From Actinomadura hallensis (GTDB lineage Bacteria; Actinomycetota; Actinomycetes; Streptosporangiales; Streptosporangiaceae), in the NCBI RefSeq assembly GCF_006716765.1, contig NZ_VFPO01000001.1, positions 1,302,001-1,366,000 on the forward strand: 64,000 nucleotides of DNA, given 5' to 3'. A model generated the notes under the pieces. The model did no database searches and was not told where the DNA came from. It saw only the letters and a list, made by a program, of their open reading frames with translations. This document shows positions 37,990 through 47,302 of the stretch, piece by piece (the stretch's first letter is position 1; every line of letters starts with the position of its first letter). Made by a program: the position numbers and the translations under genes.

Positions 37990-39426
37990 TCAGGTCCGGT
38001 AGGTCGCCGTCCCGTCGGGCCGTCCCTCCGCGACGTCCTTGGACAGCCTGCGGGTCAGGAACAGCCCCTCCAGGGCGAACTCGAGTGCGGCCGCGGCCTG
38101 GCCGGGGGACTCCCCGCTCATGCCGAGCCGCTCCATGATCTTGGCGAGGCCGGGGACCTGCCCGATGCGGCGCAGCAGCTCCGTCGCCGGCACCAGCTCG
38201 CCGGACTCGACGGTCTCCCCGGAGTCGAACTTGTCCAGCAGCCCGTTCAGGTCGGCGGCGCCCAGCGTGCGCCGGTAGGTCTCGGCGACGGCCCGGCGCA
38301 GCAGGTGCTCCAGCACCTCCTGTTCGCGGCCCTCCTCGCTGACCTCGAACTCGACCTTGCCCATCAGCGACGGGACGACCGCGGGCAGGTCGCAGACCCG
38401 CGCGACGGCGTGCTCCTCGCCAGTGACCGCCGCGCGGCGCACCGCGCCCGCCGCGACCGTCTCGGCGCCCGCGAGCGCGAACCGCGCCGACACCCCGGAC
38501 CGGGCGTCCACCGCCGTCGACTCCCGCACCAGCCGGGTGAACCGGGCGATCACCTCGATCAGGTGGTCGGGCACCTCGGCGGGCAGGCCGCCGAGGTCTG
38601 CGAAGCCGGCCTCCTGCCGGATCAGCTCCAGCTCGGCGTCCAGGTCGAGGGGGTAGTGGGTGCGGATCTCCGCGCCGAAGCGGTCCTTCAGCGGGGTGAT
38701 GATGCGGCCCCGGTTGGTGTAGTCCTCCGGGTTGGCGGACGCGACGAGCAGCACGTCCAGCGGCAGCCGCAGCGCGTAGCCGCGGATCTGCACGTCGCGC
38801 TCCTCCAGGACGTTCAGCAGCGCCACCTGGATCCGCTCGGCCAGGTCGGGCAGCTCGTTGATGGCGAAGACGCCGCGGTTGGTGCGCGGCACCAGCCCGA
38901 AGTGGACGGTCTCGGGGTCGCCGAGCGTCCGGCCCTCGGCGACCTTGATCGGGTCGACGTCGCCGATGAGGTCGCCGACGCCGGTGTCGGGCGTGGCGAG
39001 CTTCTCCCCGTACCGGTCGTCGCGGTGCCGCCACGCGACGGGCAGCTCGTCGCCCGTCTCGGCGGCCAGCCGGCGGCAGCGCACGCAGACCGGCGCGTAC
39101 GGGTGGTCGTTGATCTCGCAGCCCGCCACGACCGGGGTCCACTCGTCCAGCAGGCCCGCGAGGGTGCGGATCAGCCGGGTCTTGCCCTGGCCGCGCTCGC
39201 CCAGCAGCACGAGGTCGTGCCCCGCGAGCAGGGCGCGTTCGAGGTGGGGCAGGACGGTGTCGTCGAAGCCCAGGATGCCGGGGAAGCGCGGCTCGCCGGA
39301 TCGCAGCCGGGCGAGCAGGTTGTGCCGGATCTCGGCCTTCACGGGCCGGTGGACGTGGCCGGTGGCGCGCAGCCCGCCCAGAGTGGTCTCGGCGGGTGCG
39401 GTTTCGGACGGTGTGGAAGCACGCAC
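37990..39426 (-). CDS. MoxR/ChlI-type AAA+ ATPase with cysteine-containing insert
   Basis: 478 aa. Walker A is LVLLGERGQGKTRLI, Walker B/sensor region GVFAINELPDL, then LLVASANPEDYTNRG and the DRFGAEI arginine finger, as in magnesium-chelatase I subunits and MoxR proteins. Between Walker A and B is an insert of about 60 residues with CEINDHPYAPVCVRC (three cysteines and one histidine), which could bind zinc. The C-terminal 100 residues are helical. TAATGT lies 7 bp before GTG 39426, so the mRNA is probably leaderless. First gene of the AAA-VWA unit; substrate of the machine not predictable. Confidence 0.88.
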   Translation of the reverse strand: MRASTPSETAPAETTLGGLRATGHVHRPVKAEIRHNLLARLRSGEPRFPGILGFDDTVLPHLERALLAGHDLVLLGERGQGKTRLIRTLAGLLDEWTPVVAGCEINDHPYAPVCVRCRRLAAETGDELPVAWRHRDDRYGEKLATPDTGVGDLIGDVDPIKVAEGRTLGDPETVHFGLVPRTNRGVFAINELPDLAERIQVALLNVLEERDVQIRGYALRLPLDVLLVASANPEDYTNRGRIITPLKDRFGAEIRTHYPLDLDAELELIRQEAGFADLGGLPAEVPDHLIEVIARFTRLVRESTAVDARSGVSARFALAGAETVAAGAVRRAAVTGEEHAVARVCDLPAVVPSLMGKVEFEVSEEGREQEVLEHLLRRAVAETYRRTLGAADLNGLLDKFDSGETVESGELVPATELLRRIGQVPGLAKIMERLGMSGESPGQAAAALEFALEGLFLTRRLSKDVAEGRPDGTATYRT

Positions 39427-39433
39427 GAGATCG

Positions 39434-39439
39434 ACATTA
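39434..39439 (-). promoter_or_regulatory. -10 box of leaderless AAA+ gene
   Basis: Read on the minus strand, TAATGT is followed by 7 bp and then GTG, the first codon of the ATPase gene. This spacing is typical of leaderless actinobacterial mRNA. Confidence 0.5.
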
Positions 39440-39611
39440 CGTCGCCGGTGCGCGCGATCGCACCCCGCCGCGGGATCGGGATTCGGTCACCGGTCGGTTC
39501 GTCCGGGCTTGTCACCTCCCGTGCGGAACGGGCGATGTTTGGGTGGACTGGGTGCGGCGGGGGACACTGGCGGTGTGAACCGAGCGTCGAAACGCAGTGA
39601 GGGAGGCCCCG

Positions 39612-40775
39612 ATGGCGCGATTCGGTGACGGCCTGGCCCTCGGACCCGACCTGTGCAAGGCGGCCGTGTCCGCCGTCGAGCAGGCCCTCGCGCCGCTCAG
39701 CGCGGCGCCCGACCTGGTCTGCGTCTTCATGACCGGAGACGACCCGGACGCCGCCGAGGCGGCCGCGGCGGCCGCGGCCCGGGCGGCCGGTCCCGCGGTG
39801 CTGCTGGGCTGCACCGCCTCCGGGGTGATCGGCGGCGGCCGCGGGGTGGAGGACACCGGCGCGGTCAGCGCGTGGGCGGCGGTGCTGCCGGGCGCGCGGC
39901 TCGACCCGTTCCGGCTGGAGACGCTGAGGGCCGACGACCGCCTCGTCGTGGTCGGCATGCCGGAGGGGCGGGACGACGACGTGGTCGGGGTGCTGCTGAC
40001 CGACCCCTACACCTTCCCGGTGGACGCGTTCGTCGAGCGCTCCGAGGACGCGCTGCCCGGCCTCCCGCTGGTCGGCGGCCTCGCGGAGGGCCGCGAACGC
40101 GGCGACGCGCGGCTGTTCGTCGGCGGCGAGGTGTACCGGGACGGCGCGGTCGGCGTCGTGATCGGCGGCTCGGTCACCGCCGCGACCGTGGTCAGCCAGG
40201 GAGCCCGCCCGATCGGGCCCGACATGGTCGTGACCCGCGCGGAGGAGAACGTCCTGTACGAGCTGGCGGGGGTCCCCGCGCTGGAGAAGCTGGAGCAGAT
40301 CGTCCTGGAGCTCCCCGAGGAGGAGCAGGAGCTGGCCGGGCGCGGCCTGCTGATCGGCGTCGCGATGGACGAGTACGCCGACGAGCACGAGCACGGCGAC
40401 TTCCTGGTCCGCGGGGTGGTGGGCGCCGACACCGACAGCGGCGCCATCGCGGTCGGCGACGTCATCGACGTGGGCCGCACCGTCCGGTTCCAGGTCCGCG
40501 ACGCGGGCGCCGCCGACGAGGACCTCGCCGCCCTGCTCGACCGGTTCGACATGAGGCCGGTCGAGGGGGCGCTGCTGTTCTCCTGCAACGGGCGCGGGCG
40601 CGCGATGTTCGCCGACTCCGACCACGACGCCCGCGTCCTGGACCGCGCGTTCGGTCCCGCCGGCGTGGGCGGCTTCTTCGGCGCCGGCGAGATCGGCCCG
40701 GTCTCGGGACGCAACCACGTGCACGGCTTCACCGCGTCCATCCTGGCGTTCGGCAGGGCGGGGGACCCCGCGTGA
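39612..40775 (+). CDS. FIST N + FIST C sensory-domain protein
   Basis: 387 aa made of the two FIST modules only. FIST_N spans about residues 1-200 (LLGCTASGVIGGGRGVEDTGAV; LPLVGGLAEGRERGDARLF); FIST_C follows to the end (FFGAGEIGPVSGRNHVHGFT). FIST domains are thought to bind small ligands such as amino acids and are usually joined to output domains; here there is none. Start ATG 39612 has GAGGGAGG upstream. The TGA overlaps the GTG of the ROK kinase by 4 bases, so both are made together. Confidence 0.88.
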   Translation: MARFGDGLALGPDLCKAAVSAVEQALAPLSAAPDLVCVFMTGDDPDAAEAAAAAAARAAGPAVLLGCTASGVIGGGRGVEDTGAVSAWAAVLPGARLDPFRLETLRADDRLVVVGMPEGRDDDVVGVLLTDPYTFPVDAFVERSEDALPGLPLVGGLAEGRERGDARLFVGGEVYRDGAVGVVIGGSVTAATVVSQGARPIGPDMVVTRAEENVLYELAGVPALEKLEQIVLELPEEEQELAGRGLLIGVAMDEYADEHEHGDFLVRGVVGADTDSGAIAVGDVIDVGRTVRFQVRDAGAADEDLAALLDRFDMRPVEGALLFSCNGRGRAMFADSDHDARVLDRAFGPAGVGGFFGAGEIGPVSGRNHVHGFTASILAFGRAGDPA

Positions 40776-41794
40776 CCGGTCCCGCGACTCCCCCCTCCGG
40801 CGGCCCCTCCCACGCCTCCGCGGACGGCCCTCCGGCCGGTGGTGCGGGGGCGCCGGTCCTCGCGGTGGACATCGGCGGCACCAAGCTCGCCGCCGCGCTC
40901 GTCGAACCGGACGGCCGCGTCGCCGCCTACGACCGGGTCGCGACGCCGGGCGGCGCCGACGTGGGCGCCGAGGAGCTCTGGCGGGTCCTGGAGGGGCTGC
41001 TCGACACGCTCGTCTCCGACGCGGGCGACCCGCCCCTCGCGGGCGTCGGCACCGGCTGCGGCGGTCCGATGACGTGGCCCGCCGCCGAGGTGTCGCCGCT
41101 CAACATCCCCGCGTGGCGGAACGGCTTCCCGCTGCGCGCCAGGCTCCGCGACCGCTACCCGGGGCTGCCGGTCCGCATCCACAACGACGCGATCTGCGTC
41201 GCCATCGCCGAGCACTGGCTCGGCGCGGGGCGCGGCCGCGACAACGTCCTCGGCATGGTGGTGTCCACGGGCGTCGGCGGCGGCCTGATCCTCGGCGGCC
41301 GGCTCGTGAACGGCGCCAGCGGCAACGCCGGGCACATCGGCCACATCGTCGTCGAACCGGACGGGCCGCCCTGCGGGTGCGGCGGGCGCGGCTGCCTGGA
41401 GGCCGTCGCCCGCGGCCCCGGGCTCGTCGCCTGGGCGCGGGAGCGGGGCTGGCGGCCGCAGAGCCCCGAGGCCACCGGCGTCGAGCTGGCCGCCGACGCC
41501 CGCGACGGCCACCCGGTCGCCGCCGCGGCGATGCGGCGGGCGGGACGCGCCATCGGGATCGCGATCGCCTCCGCGACGCACCTGTGCGACCTGGAGGTCG
41601 CGGCGATCGGCGGCGGCCTGTCCCAGACGGGGCCGCTGCTGTTCGAGCCCATGGCGGAGGCGTTCCGGGAGCACGCCCGCATGGAGTTCGCGCGGCGGCT
41701 GCGGATCGTCCCGGCGGCCCTCGGCCAGACCGCCGGGCTCGTCGGCGCCGCCGCCCTGGTGTTCGCGCAAGATCGCTACTGGAGTGCGGGATAG
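40772..41794 (+). CDS. ROK family sugar kinase
   Basis: 340 aa from GTG 40772. ASKHA fold with phosphate loop LAVDIGGTKLAAALVE, catalytic region IHNDAICVAIAEHW, VSTGVGGGLILGG, the zinc motif C-G-C-G-G-R-G-C-L-E near residue 208, and adenosine-binding AIGGGLSQTG. ROK kinases phosphorylate glucose, N-acetylglucosamine, N-acetylmannosamine and similar. The regulator type is excluded, because there is no N-terminal HTH, only about 25 disordered residues. Coupled to the FIST gene upstream and followed 25 bp later by ilvA. Confidence 0.9.
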   Translation: MTGPATPPSGGPSHASADGPPAGGAGAPVLAVDIGGTKLAAALVEPDGRVAAYDRVATPGGADVGAEELWRVLEGLLDTLVSDAGDPPLAGVGTGCGGPMTWPAAEVSPLNIPAWRNGFPLRARLRDRYPGLPVRIHNDAICVAIAEHWLGAGRGRDNVLGMVVSTGVGGGLILGGRLVNGASGNAGHIGHIVVEPDGPPCGCGGRGCLEAVARGPGLVAWARERGWRPQSPEATGVELAADARDGHPVAAAAMRRAGRAIGIAIASATHLCDLEVAAIGGGLSQTGPLLFEPMAEAFREHARMEFARRLRIVPAALGQTAGLVGAAALVFAQDRYWSAG

Positions 41795-41819
41795 CCCGGA
41801 CGGTGCGAGGATCGGACCC

Positions 41820-43043
41820 ATGAGCGCCGTCAGCGTCGACGATGTCCGCGCCGCCCGCGACCTCCTGCGCGAGGTCGTCGTCCCCACCCCGATGATCCCG
41901 TCCCGGGTCCTGTCGGAGCAGATCGGCGGGCCCGTCCTCCTCAAGTGCGAGAACCTGCAGCGCACCGGGTCGTTCAAGATACGCGGGGCCTACGTGCGGA
42001 TCGCCGGGCTGAGCGACGAGGAGCGCGCCGGCGGCGTCGTCGCGGCCAGCGCGGGCAACCACGCGCAGGGCGTCGCGCTCGCCGCGTCCATGCTCGGCTG
42101 CAAGGCGACGGTGTTCATGCCGGTCGGCGCGCCGCTGCCCAAGATCGCCGCGACGCGGGGCTACGGGGCCGAGGTCGTGTTCCCGGGGCCGACCGTCGAC
42201 GAGTGCCTCGTCGCCGCGCAGGAGTACGCCGACGAGAGCGGCGCGGTCCTCATCCATCCCTTCGACCACCCTGACGTCGTCAGCGGGCAGGGCACGATCG
42301 GGCTGGAGATCATGGAGGCGTGCCCCGACGTCCGGACGATCGTGTCGCCGGTCGGCGGCGGCGGGCTGCTCGCCGGCATCGCGGCGGCCGCCAAGGGGAT
42401 CGCGGAGGAGACGGGCGGGCCGAAGATCAAGGCGCTCGGCGCGCAGGCCAAGCGCGCGGCGGCGTTCCCGCCCTCGCTCGCCGCGGGCCGGCCCCTGGCC
42501 GTCGAGGTCGAGCCGACGATGGCGGACGGCATCGCGGTCGGCCGCCCCGGCAGGCTGACCCACGCCATGTTCGGCGAGCTGGTGGACGCGGTCGTCACCG
42601 TGACCGAGGAGTCCATCTCCCAGGCCCTGCTGCTGTGCCTCGAACGCGCCAAGCAGGTCGTCGAGCCCGCGGGGGCGGCCGGGGTCGCGGCGCTGCTGGA
42701 GCACGGGTACGCGGTCGAGCCGCCCGTGGTGGTGGTGCTGTCGGGCGGCAACATCGACCCGCTGCTGCTGTCGAAGGTGCTGCGGCACGGCCTGGCGGGC
42801 GCGGGACGCTACCTGGTGGTCCGCTGCCGGCTGAAGGACCGTCCCGGCGCGCTGGTGACGCTGCTCAGCGAACTCGCGGAGCTGGGCGTCAACGTCCTGG
42901 ACGTGATGCACGAGAGGGTCGCGGCCCGGCTGCACGTGGAGGAGGCCGAGGTCCTCATGCACCTGGAGACGCGGGGCTCCGACCATTCGGAGGACGTACT
43001 GGGCCGCCTCCGCGAGCGGGGCTACACCCTCACGCTCAGCTAG
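41820..43043 (+). CDS. ilvA: Threonine ammonia-lyase with ACT domain
   Basis: 407 aa PLP enzyme converting threonine to 2-oxobutanoate, the first step of isoleucine synthesis. The PLP lysine lies in NLQRTGSFKIRGAY; AASAGNHAQGVALAA, GGGGLLAGIAAA and VVVLSGGNIDPLLL are the other PLP-site signatures. A single ACT-like domain occupies about residues 330-407 (RLKDRPGALVTLLSELAELGVNVLDVMHER). One ACT domain of this type occurs in the short form, which can be catabolic or biosynthetic. ATG 41820. Ends at a nested hairpin. Confidence 0.94.
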   Translation: MSAVSVDDVRAARDLLREVVVPTPMIPSRVLSEQIGGPVLLKCENLQRTGSFKIRGAYVRIAGLSDEERAGGVVAASAGNHAQGVALAASMLGCKATVFMPVGAPLPKIAATRGYGAEVVFPGPTVDECLVAAQEYADESGAVLIHPFDHPDVVSGQGTIGLEIMEACPDVRTIVSPVGGGGLLAGIAAAAKGIAEETGGPKIKALGAQAKRAAAFPPSLAAGRPLAVEVEPTMADGIAVGRPGRLTHAMFGELVDAVVTVTEESISQALLLCLERAKQVVEPAGAAGVAALLEHGYAVEPPVVVVLSGGNIDPLLLSKVLRHGLAGAGRYLVVRCRLKDRPGALVTLLSELAELGVNVLDVMHERVAARLHVEEAEVLMHLETRGSDHSEDVLGRLRERGYTLTLS

Positions 43044-43058
43044 GGCGGCCTTGACGCG

Positions 43059-43089
43059 CCGCCCTCGCCCGGTCGCCGGACGAGGGCGG
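43059..43089. terminator. Hairpin between convergent ilvA and M1 peptidase
   Basis: CCGCCCTCG (43059-43067) and CGAGGGCGG (43081-43089) form a 9-bp stem enclosing a smaller CCGG-TCG-CCGG stem. It lies in the 63-bp convergent gap and may serve both genes. Confidence 0.65.
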
Positions 43090-43106
43090 GCACGGTCACG
43101 CCGGCG

Positions 43107-44528
43107 TCACAGGGACGGCTTGCCCTCGGAGTAGAGCCACGCGTCGGCCCACTTGTCCAGCTTCTTGTGCGAGAGCCGCTCGGCGAAGCGGACGAAGTCC
43201 GCCGTCGAGGCGTTGCCGTAGCGGTACGCGGCCGGCCACTCCTTCAGCAGCCGGAAGAACGCCTTCTCGCCGATGGTCTTGCGCAGGACGTGGACGGCCA
43301 TTCCGCCGCGGTCGTAGACGAGACCGTCGAAGATGTGGTCGCGTCCCGGGTCGGCCACCACGTTCCGCCACAGTTCGTCGTCCGCCGGGGTCGAGTAGAC
43401 CGCGTCGAAGCTCTCCTGGACCGGCGTCCCCTCGAACTTCTCCGCGTACAGCCACTCGGAGTACGTCGCGAAGCCCTCGTTCAGCCAGATGTCGGACCAC
43501 CGCTTCGGCGTCACCGAGTCACCGAACCACTGGTGGCCAAGCTCGTGCGCGAGCAGAGCGCCGCTCGGGACGGCGCCCGGTCGGCGGCCCAGGTCGTACA
43601 CCGGGCGGCCCTGCGTCTCCAGCGCGTACCCAAAGCCGCCCTTGACGACGATCCCGCCCGTCGAGGTGAACGGGTAGCGGCCGTACAGCGACGCCTGGAA
43701 GTCCTGGATCTCGGCGGTCTGCCGGTGGAACTTCCGCGCGTCGTCGGGCTTGATGTTCATGGCCCGGTCGGTGGCGGTCAGGTTCGGCACCCGGTCGCCG
43801 GTCCGCCCGGTGATGACGTCGTACTTCCCGATCGCCAGCATGGACAGCTCGCTCGCCATCGGATGCCGCATCACCCAGCGCGTCGTCGTCTGCCCGTTCT
43901 TCGTCCACGTGCCGCGCAGGTCGCCGTTGGACAGCGTGGTGAGGTCCTTGGGCGCCGTGAGCGTGAACGTGTACGTCGCCTTGTCGGTCGGGTGGTCGTT
44001 GACCGGGTAGACCGTCGCGGCGCCGAACGGCTGGTTGACCATCACCGCGCCGTCGTCCGTCGGGATCCAGCCGGACGTGCCCAGCGTCGCGTCGTTGATG
44101 GGCCGCGGGACGCCCGAGTAGGCGACCGTCACCGTGAAGTGCCGGTTCTTCCGCAGTCCCTTGCGCGGGGTGATGACGAGTTCCTGCGCCCCGGTCCGCT
44201 TGAAGGACGCCTTGGTCCCGTCCACCTTCAGCGACGAGATGGTGAACGGGCCGAGGAAGTCCAGGTTGAACCGCGACAGGTTCTGCGTGGCCCGCGCCTT
44301 GATCTTGGTGACGGCCCGGACGCCCCTGGTTCCGGGGTCGTACTTCAGGTCGATGTCGTAGTGGGCGACGTCGTAGCCGCCGTTGCCCATGTCGGGGAAG
44401 TAGGGGTCGCCCGCTCCCGGCGCGCCCGGCGTGAACCGCGCGGCGGCGCTCGCGGGCGCCGCCGGCACCGCGAGAGCCGCGGCGACGCCCAGCGTCACGG
44501 CGGCGAGGGCTCTGGGGGTTGTGCTCAT
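43107..44528 (-). CDS. Secreted M1 family metallopeptidase
   Basis: 473 aa. N-terminal signal peptide (ALAAVTLGVAAALAVPAAPASA). An all-beta N-terminal domain follows, then the gluzincin core: substrate motif GYALETQGRPVYD, zinc site LLAHELGHQWFGDS with the third ligand in IWLNEGFATYSEWLY. It lacks the large C-terminal helical domain of PepN, so it is the short bacterial form. Cleaves N-terminal residues from peptides outside the cell (inferred). Paralogue of the next gene on the same strand, 184 bp away. Confidence 0.93.
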   Translation of the reverse strand: MSTTPRALAAVTLGVAAALAVPAAPASAAARFTPGAPGAGDPYFPDMGNGGYDVAHYDIDLKYDPGTRGVRAVTKIKARATQNLSRFNLDFLGPFTISSLKVDGTKASFKRTGAQELVITPRKGLRKNRHFTVTVAYSGVPRPINDATLGTSGWIPTDDGAVMVNQPFGAATVYPVNDHPTDKATYTFTLTAPKDLTTLSNGDLRGTWTKNGQTTTRWVMRHPMASELSMLAIGKYDVITGRTGDRVPNLTATDRAMNIKPDDARKFHRQTAEIQDFQASLYGRYPFTSTGGIVVKGGFGYALETQGRPVYDLGRRPGAVPSGALLAHELGHQWFGDSVTPKRWSDIWLNEGFATYSEWLYAEKFEGTPVQESFDAVYSTPADDELWRNVVADPGRDHIFDGLVYDRGGMAVHVLRKTIGEKAFFRLLKEWPAAYRYGNASTADFVRFAERLSHKKLDKWADAWLYSEGKPSL

Positions 44529-44712
44529 CGGCCTCGTCCTCGGTGCTCCTCGGTGACGGCCGCCGCTCCGTCACGACGGCCATGATCGAGACTTTCTCGT
44601 GATCGGGGCCGGATCAAGCGCGATCAGGTCTCGAATGCGTGAGCATGGGAGGCCCTTTGTGGCCGCATGCGGCCCCGGTTACCCGGAGCGCGGACCGGGG
44701 GAACGGCGCGGG

Positions 44713-46290
44713 CTACTTGGCCGGGCGGCCCTTCTTGTACAGCCAGTCGTCGAAGAAGTCGTCGAGCTTCTTCCCCGAGACCTTGTTCGCCGTCGCGACG
44801 AACTGGGCCGTGGTCGCGTTGGAGTGCCGCCGCTCCTTCGCCCACGTCCTGAGGATCTCGTAGAAGACGTCCTCGCCGACCCGTTCGCGCAGCGCCACCA
44901 GCGTCATCCCGCCGCGGTCGTACACCGAGCGCCCGAACATCCGCCGGCGGCCGGGGTCGCCGGGCGGGTTGTCCCACAGCTCCTTCGCCATGGGGCTCTC
45001 GTAGCGCTCGTCGAACTGCCGCTGGACGGACGGGCCGCCGCTCTTCTCCTCCCACAGCCACTCGGCGTAGGTCGCGAAGCCCTCGTTCAGCCAGATGTCC
45101 TTCCAGCCGGTGACGCTGACGCTGTTGCCGAACCACTGGTGCGCCAGCTCGTGCGCCACGATGCCCGGCCGCGCCCCGAACGACCCGTACACCGGGCGTG
45201 TCTGGGTCTCCAACGCGAAGCCGACCTCGGCGTTGTCGACCAGGCCGCCGGTGGACGTGAACGGGTAGGGCCCGAACAGCTTCGAGAACTCCTCGGTGAT
45301 CTCGATGTTCAGGTCGTGGAACTCGTCCAGGTCGACCGTGGGAAGGGTCGGGTCCACCGCGGTGATGACCTGCACGCCGCTCTCGGTCCGCCCCGTCCGC
45401 ACGTCGAACCGCCCGACCGTGACCGTGGCCAGGTACGTCGCCATCGGCTCCCGGACGCGCCACTTGCTCGTCGTCTGGGCGCGGCGATGCCCGATCGGCT
45501 CGATGCCCGGGCCGCTCGGGGGCCCGTCCGGGCCGGTGCCGGGAGGTCCGCCGGGCGTGCCGGGCGTCTGGCCGCCCGTCCCGGTGAGCGGCGTCTCGGG
45601 CTCGCCGTTGGCGATCGCCGTCAGCCCCTGCGGGACCGTGATCTCGAAGTCGAACGTGGCCTTGTCGCTCGGGTGGTCGTTGCTCGGGAACCAGGACTTC
45701 GCGCCGCTCGGCTGGCACGCCACGAACACCCCGTCGGACGTGCGGATCCAGCCGTAGGTGCCGAGCACCGGGTCCGACACCGGCTTCGGCGATCCCGAGT
45801 ACTCGATGACCGCGGTGAACTCGGCGCCCTTCTTCAGCGGTTTCGCCGGGGTGACCTCCAGCTCGCGACCGGCGCGCTGCCGCCGCGCGGGCGCGCCGTC
45901 CACCTTGATGGACCGCACGTCGAGGCCCTCGAGGTCGAGGTTGAACCGGGCCAGCCGCTCGGTCGCCTTCGCCTTGATCGTGGCCGTGCCCCGCAGTTGT
46001 TCGGCGGCGTCCGGGTCGATGTCGAGCTTCAGCCCGTAGTGCTGGACGTCGTAGCCGCCGTTGCCGTCGCCGGGCACGTAGTCGTCGCCCGCGGTCGCCT
46101 GCCCCGCCGGTCCCGTCGCGGCCGAGCCGGGGGACGGGCCGGAAGTGCCGTCGTCATCGCCGAACGGGGACACCTGGCAGGCCGCGGTCAGCGACCCCGC
46201 GACGGCGAGCGCGGCCAGTCCCGCGGCGCCACGGAACGCGGTCCGGGAGCCGTGGCGGCAGGGGATGGGGGATCTTCCGGCCTTGTGCAC
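44713..46290 (-). CDS. M1 family metallopeptidase, lipoprotein
   Basis: 525 aa from GTG 46290 (a longer frame runs to 46326). A lipoprotein signal ends in GSLTAAC, so the enzyme is probably tethered to the membrane. After a Gly/Asp-rich spacer comes the same two-domain layout as its neighbour: GFALETQTRPVYG, zinc motif IVAHELAHQWFGNS and WLNEGFATYAEWLWEEK. Near residue 260 there is a Pro/Gly-rich loop of about 30 residues (GGPPGTGPDGPPSG) not found in the paralogue. Together the two genes look like a tandem duplication with one secreted and one anchored product. Confidence 0.9.
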   Translation of the reverse strand: MHKAGRSPIPCRHGSRTAFRGAAGLAALAVAGSLTAACQVSPFGDDDGTSGPSPGSAATGPAGQATAGDDYVPGDGNGGYDVQHYGLKLDIDPDAAEQLRGTATIKAKATERLARFNLDLEGLDVRSIKVDGAPARRQRAGRELEVTPAKPLKKGAEFTAVIEYSGSPKPVSDPVLGTYGWIRTSDGVFVACQPSGAKSWFPSNDHPSDKATFDFEITVPQGLTAIANGEPETPLTGTGGQTPGTPGGPPGTGPDGPPSGPGIEPIGHRRAQTTSKWRVREPMATYLATVTVGRFDVRTGRTESGVQVITAVDPTLPTVDLDEFHDLNIEITEEFSKLFGPYPFTSTGGLVDNAEVGFALETQTRPVYGSFGARPGIVAHELAHQWFGNSVSVTGWKDIWLNEGFATYAEWLWEEKSGGPSVQRQFDERYESPMAKELWDNPPGDPGRRRMFGRSVYDRGGMTLVALRERVGEDVFYEILRTWAKERRHSNATTAQFVATANKVSGKKLDDFFDDWLYKKGRPAK

Positions 46291-46345
46291 CCGCCAAGAG
46301 TGCCCGGACGGGTGCGCGCGAGGCAACTCGGGCCGGGACGCCGGA

Positions 46346-47200
46346 TCAGCGGCGGGCGTAGGGGTCAGGGACGTTCGGACCGGCCTTGGCGACGACGGTC
46401 CGCGCGACCTTGCAGTGGAGGGCCTGCTTGCGCGGGTCCCAGAGGATCCACGCGACGTTGATGAGGCCGATGCACCCGCAGATGCCGCCCAGCACGCTGT
46501 AGAACGCGGAGCGTCCCGCGGCCTGGCCGGTCGTGATCGCCTGCCCGTCGGCCTCGCGGACCACCCTGATCCCCAGGAGCTTCTTGCCGAGCGTCTGCCC
46601 CCATCTGGCGTGCATCAGCCAGTAGTAGAAGAAGCCCAGCACGACGCCGATCGCGTTGCTCGACAGCTGGTCGGAGGTGTACATCGACTGGTTGTTCTCC
46701 GGGTTGAAGACGCGGTTCCAGTCGACGAACGGCAGCGAGATCAGGCTGGTGACGATGCCGACGAGGACGATGTCGACGATGGCGGCGCCCAGCCGCGCCC
46801 AGCGGCTCGCCAGCCCCTGGGCCGGGTCGAAATAGCCTCCCGCGCCGCCGTACCCCTGCCCGCCGGGGTACTTCGGCAGCCCACCCGGCCCTTGCTCCTG
46901 CCCGTACGGCTGCTGCCCGTAGGGCTCCTGGCCGTACGGTTGCTGCCCGTACGGTTGCTGCCCGTAGGGCTGCTGTTGGCCGTGGGGCTGCCCGTAAGGG
47001 TCCTGCCCGTACGGTCCCTGGCCATAGGGCTGTTGCTGCCCGGGGGGCTGCTGACCGTAGTGCTGCCCGCCGTGGGGCTGCTGACCGCCCGGCTGCTGCC
47101 GCCCGCCGTACTGCCCCGGTTGTTCGGGCCCCTGCGGGTGACCGTGCGGCCGCTCTTCCGGTTCGTCCCCGGACGCGGGGTCGTTCGGCGGTTGCGTCAT
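46346..47200 (-). CDS. RDD family membrane protein with PYGQQ repeats
   Basis: 284 aa. The first 130 residues are a cytoplasmic tail of Pro, Gly, Gln and Tyr in PYGQ-type repeats (about ten copies). The RDD domain follows: [19 protein letters not shown], a second helix in [17 protein letters not shown], the [17 protein letters not shown] loop and a last helix near [17 protein letters not shown]. The domain is associated with transport; function unknown. The stop is 56 bp past the M1 lipoprotein region, same strand. ATG 47200 starts [11 protein letters not shown]. Confidence 0.88.
   Translation of the reverse strand: MTQPPNDPASGDEPEERPHGHPQGPEQPGQYGGRQQPGGQQPHGGQHYGQQPPGQQQPYGQGPYGQDPYGQPHGQQQPYGQQPYGQQPYGQEPYGQQPYGQEQGPGGLPKYPGGQGYGGAGGYFDPAQGLASRWARLGAAIVDIVLVGIVTSLISLPFVDWNRVFNPENNQSMYTSDQLSSNAIGVVLGFFYYWLMHARWGQTLGKKLLGIRVVREADGQAITTGQAAGRSAFYSVLGGICGCIGLINVAWILWDPRKQALHCKVARTVVAKAGPNVPDPYARR
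46867..47130. repeat. Degenerate 12-18 bp repeats coding PYGQ units
   Basis: Reiterated TGCCCGTAGGGCTG-like units on the plus strand encode [14 protein letters not shown] on the minus strand within the RDD protein. Such tracts vary in copy number between strains. Confidence 0.75.
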
Positions 47201-47302
47201 GCGGAAAGGTTGGCCGCGCCGCCGCCGTCCAAACATCGCCGCGTCCGGGGACGTTGCGAACTTTGCGCCACGATGATCGAAACTTGCCCGCGGCGCGGGC
47301 GC

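Noticed and set aside
35877-39426. Magnesium or cobalt chelatase for tetrapyrrole synthesis
   Set aside because: The AAA and VWA domains are chelatase-like, but no large chelatase subunit or tetrapyrrole genes are nearby, so a specific chelatase name is not justified.
46867-47130. Possible CRISPR-like or satellite array
   Set aside because: The repeats are in frame and encode PYGQ units of an RDD protein; there are no spacers.
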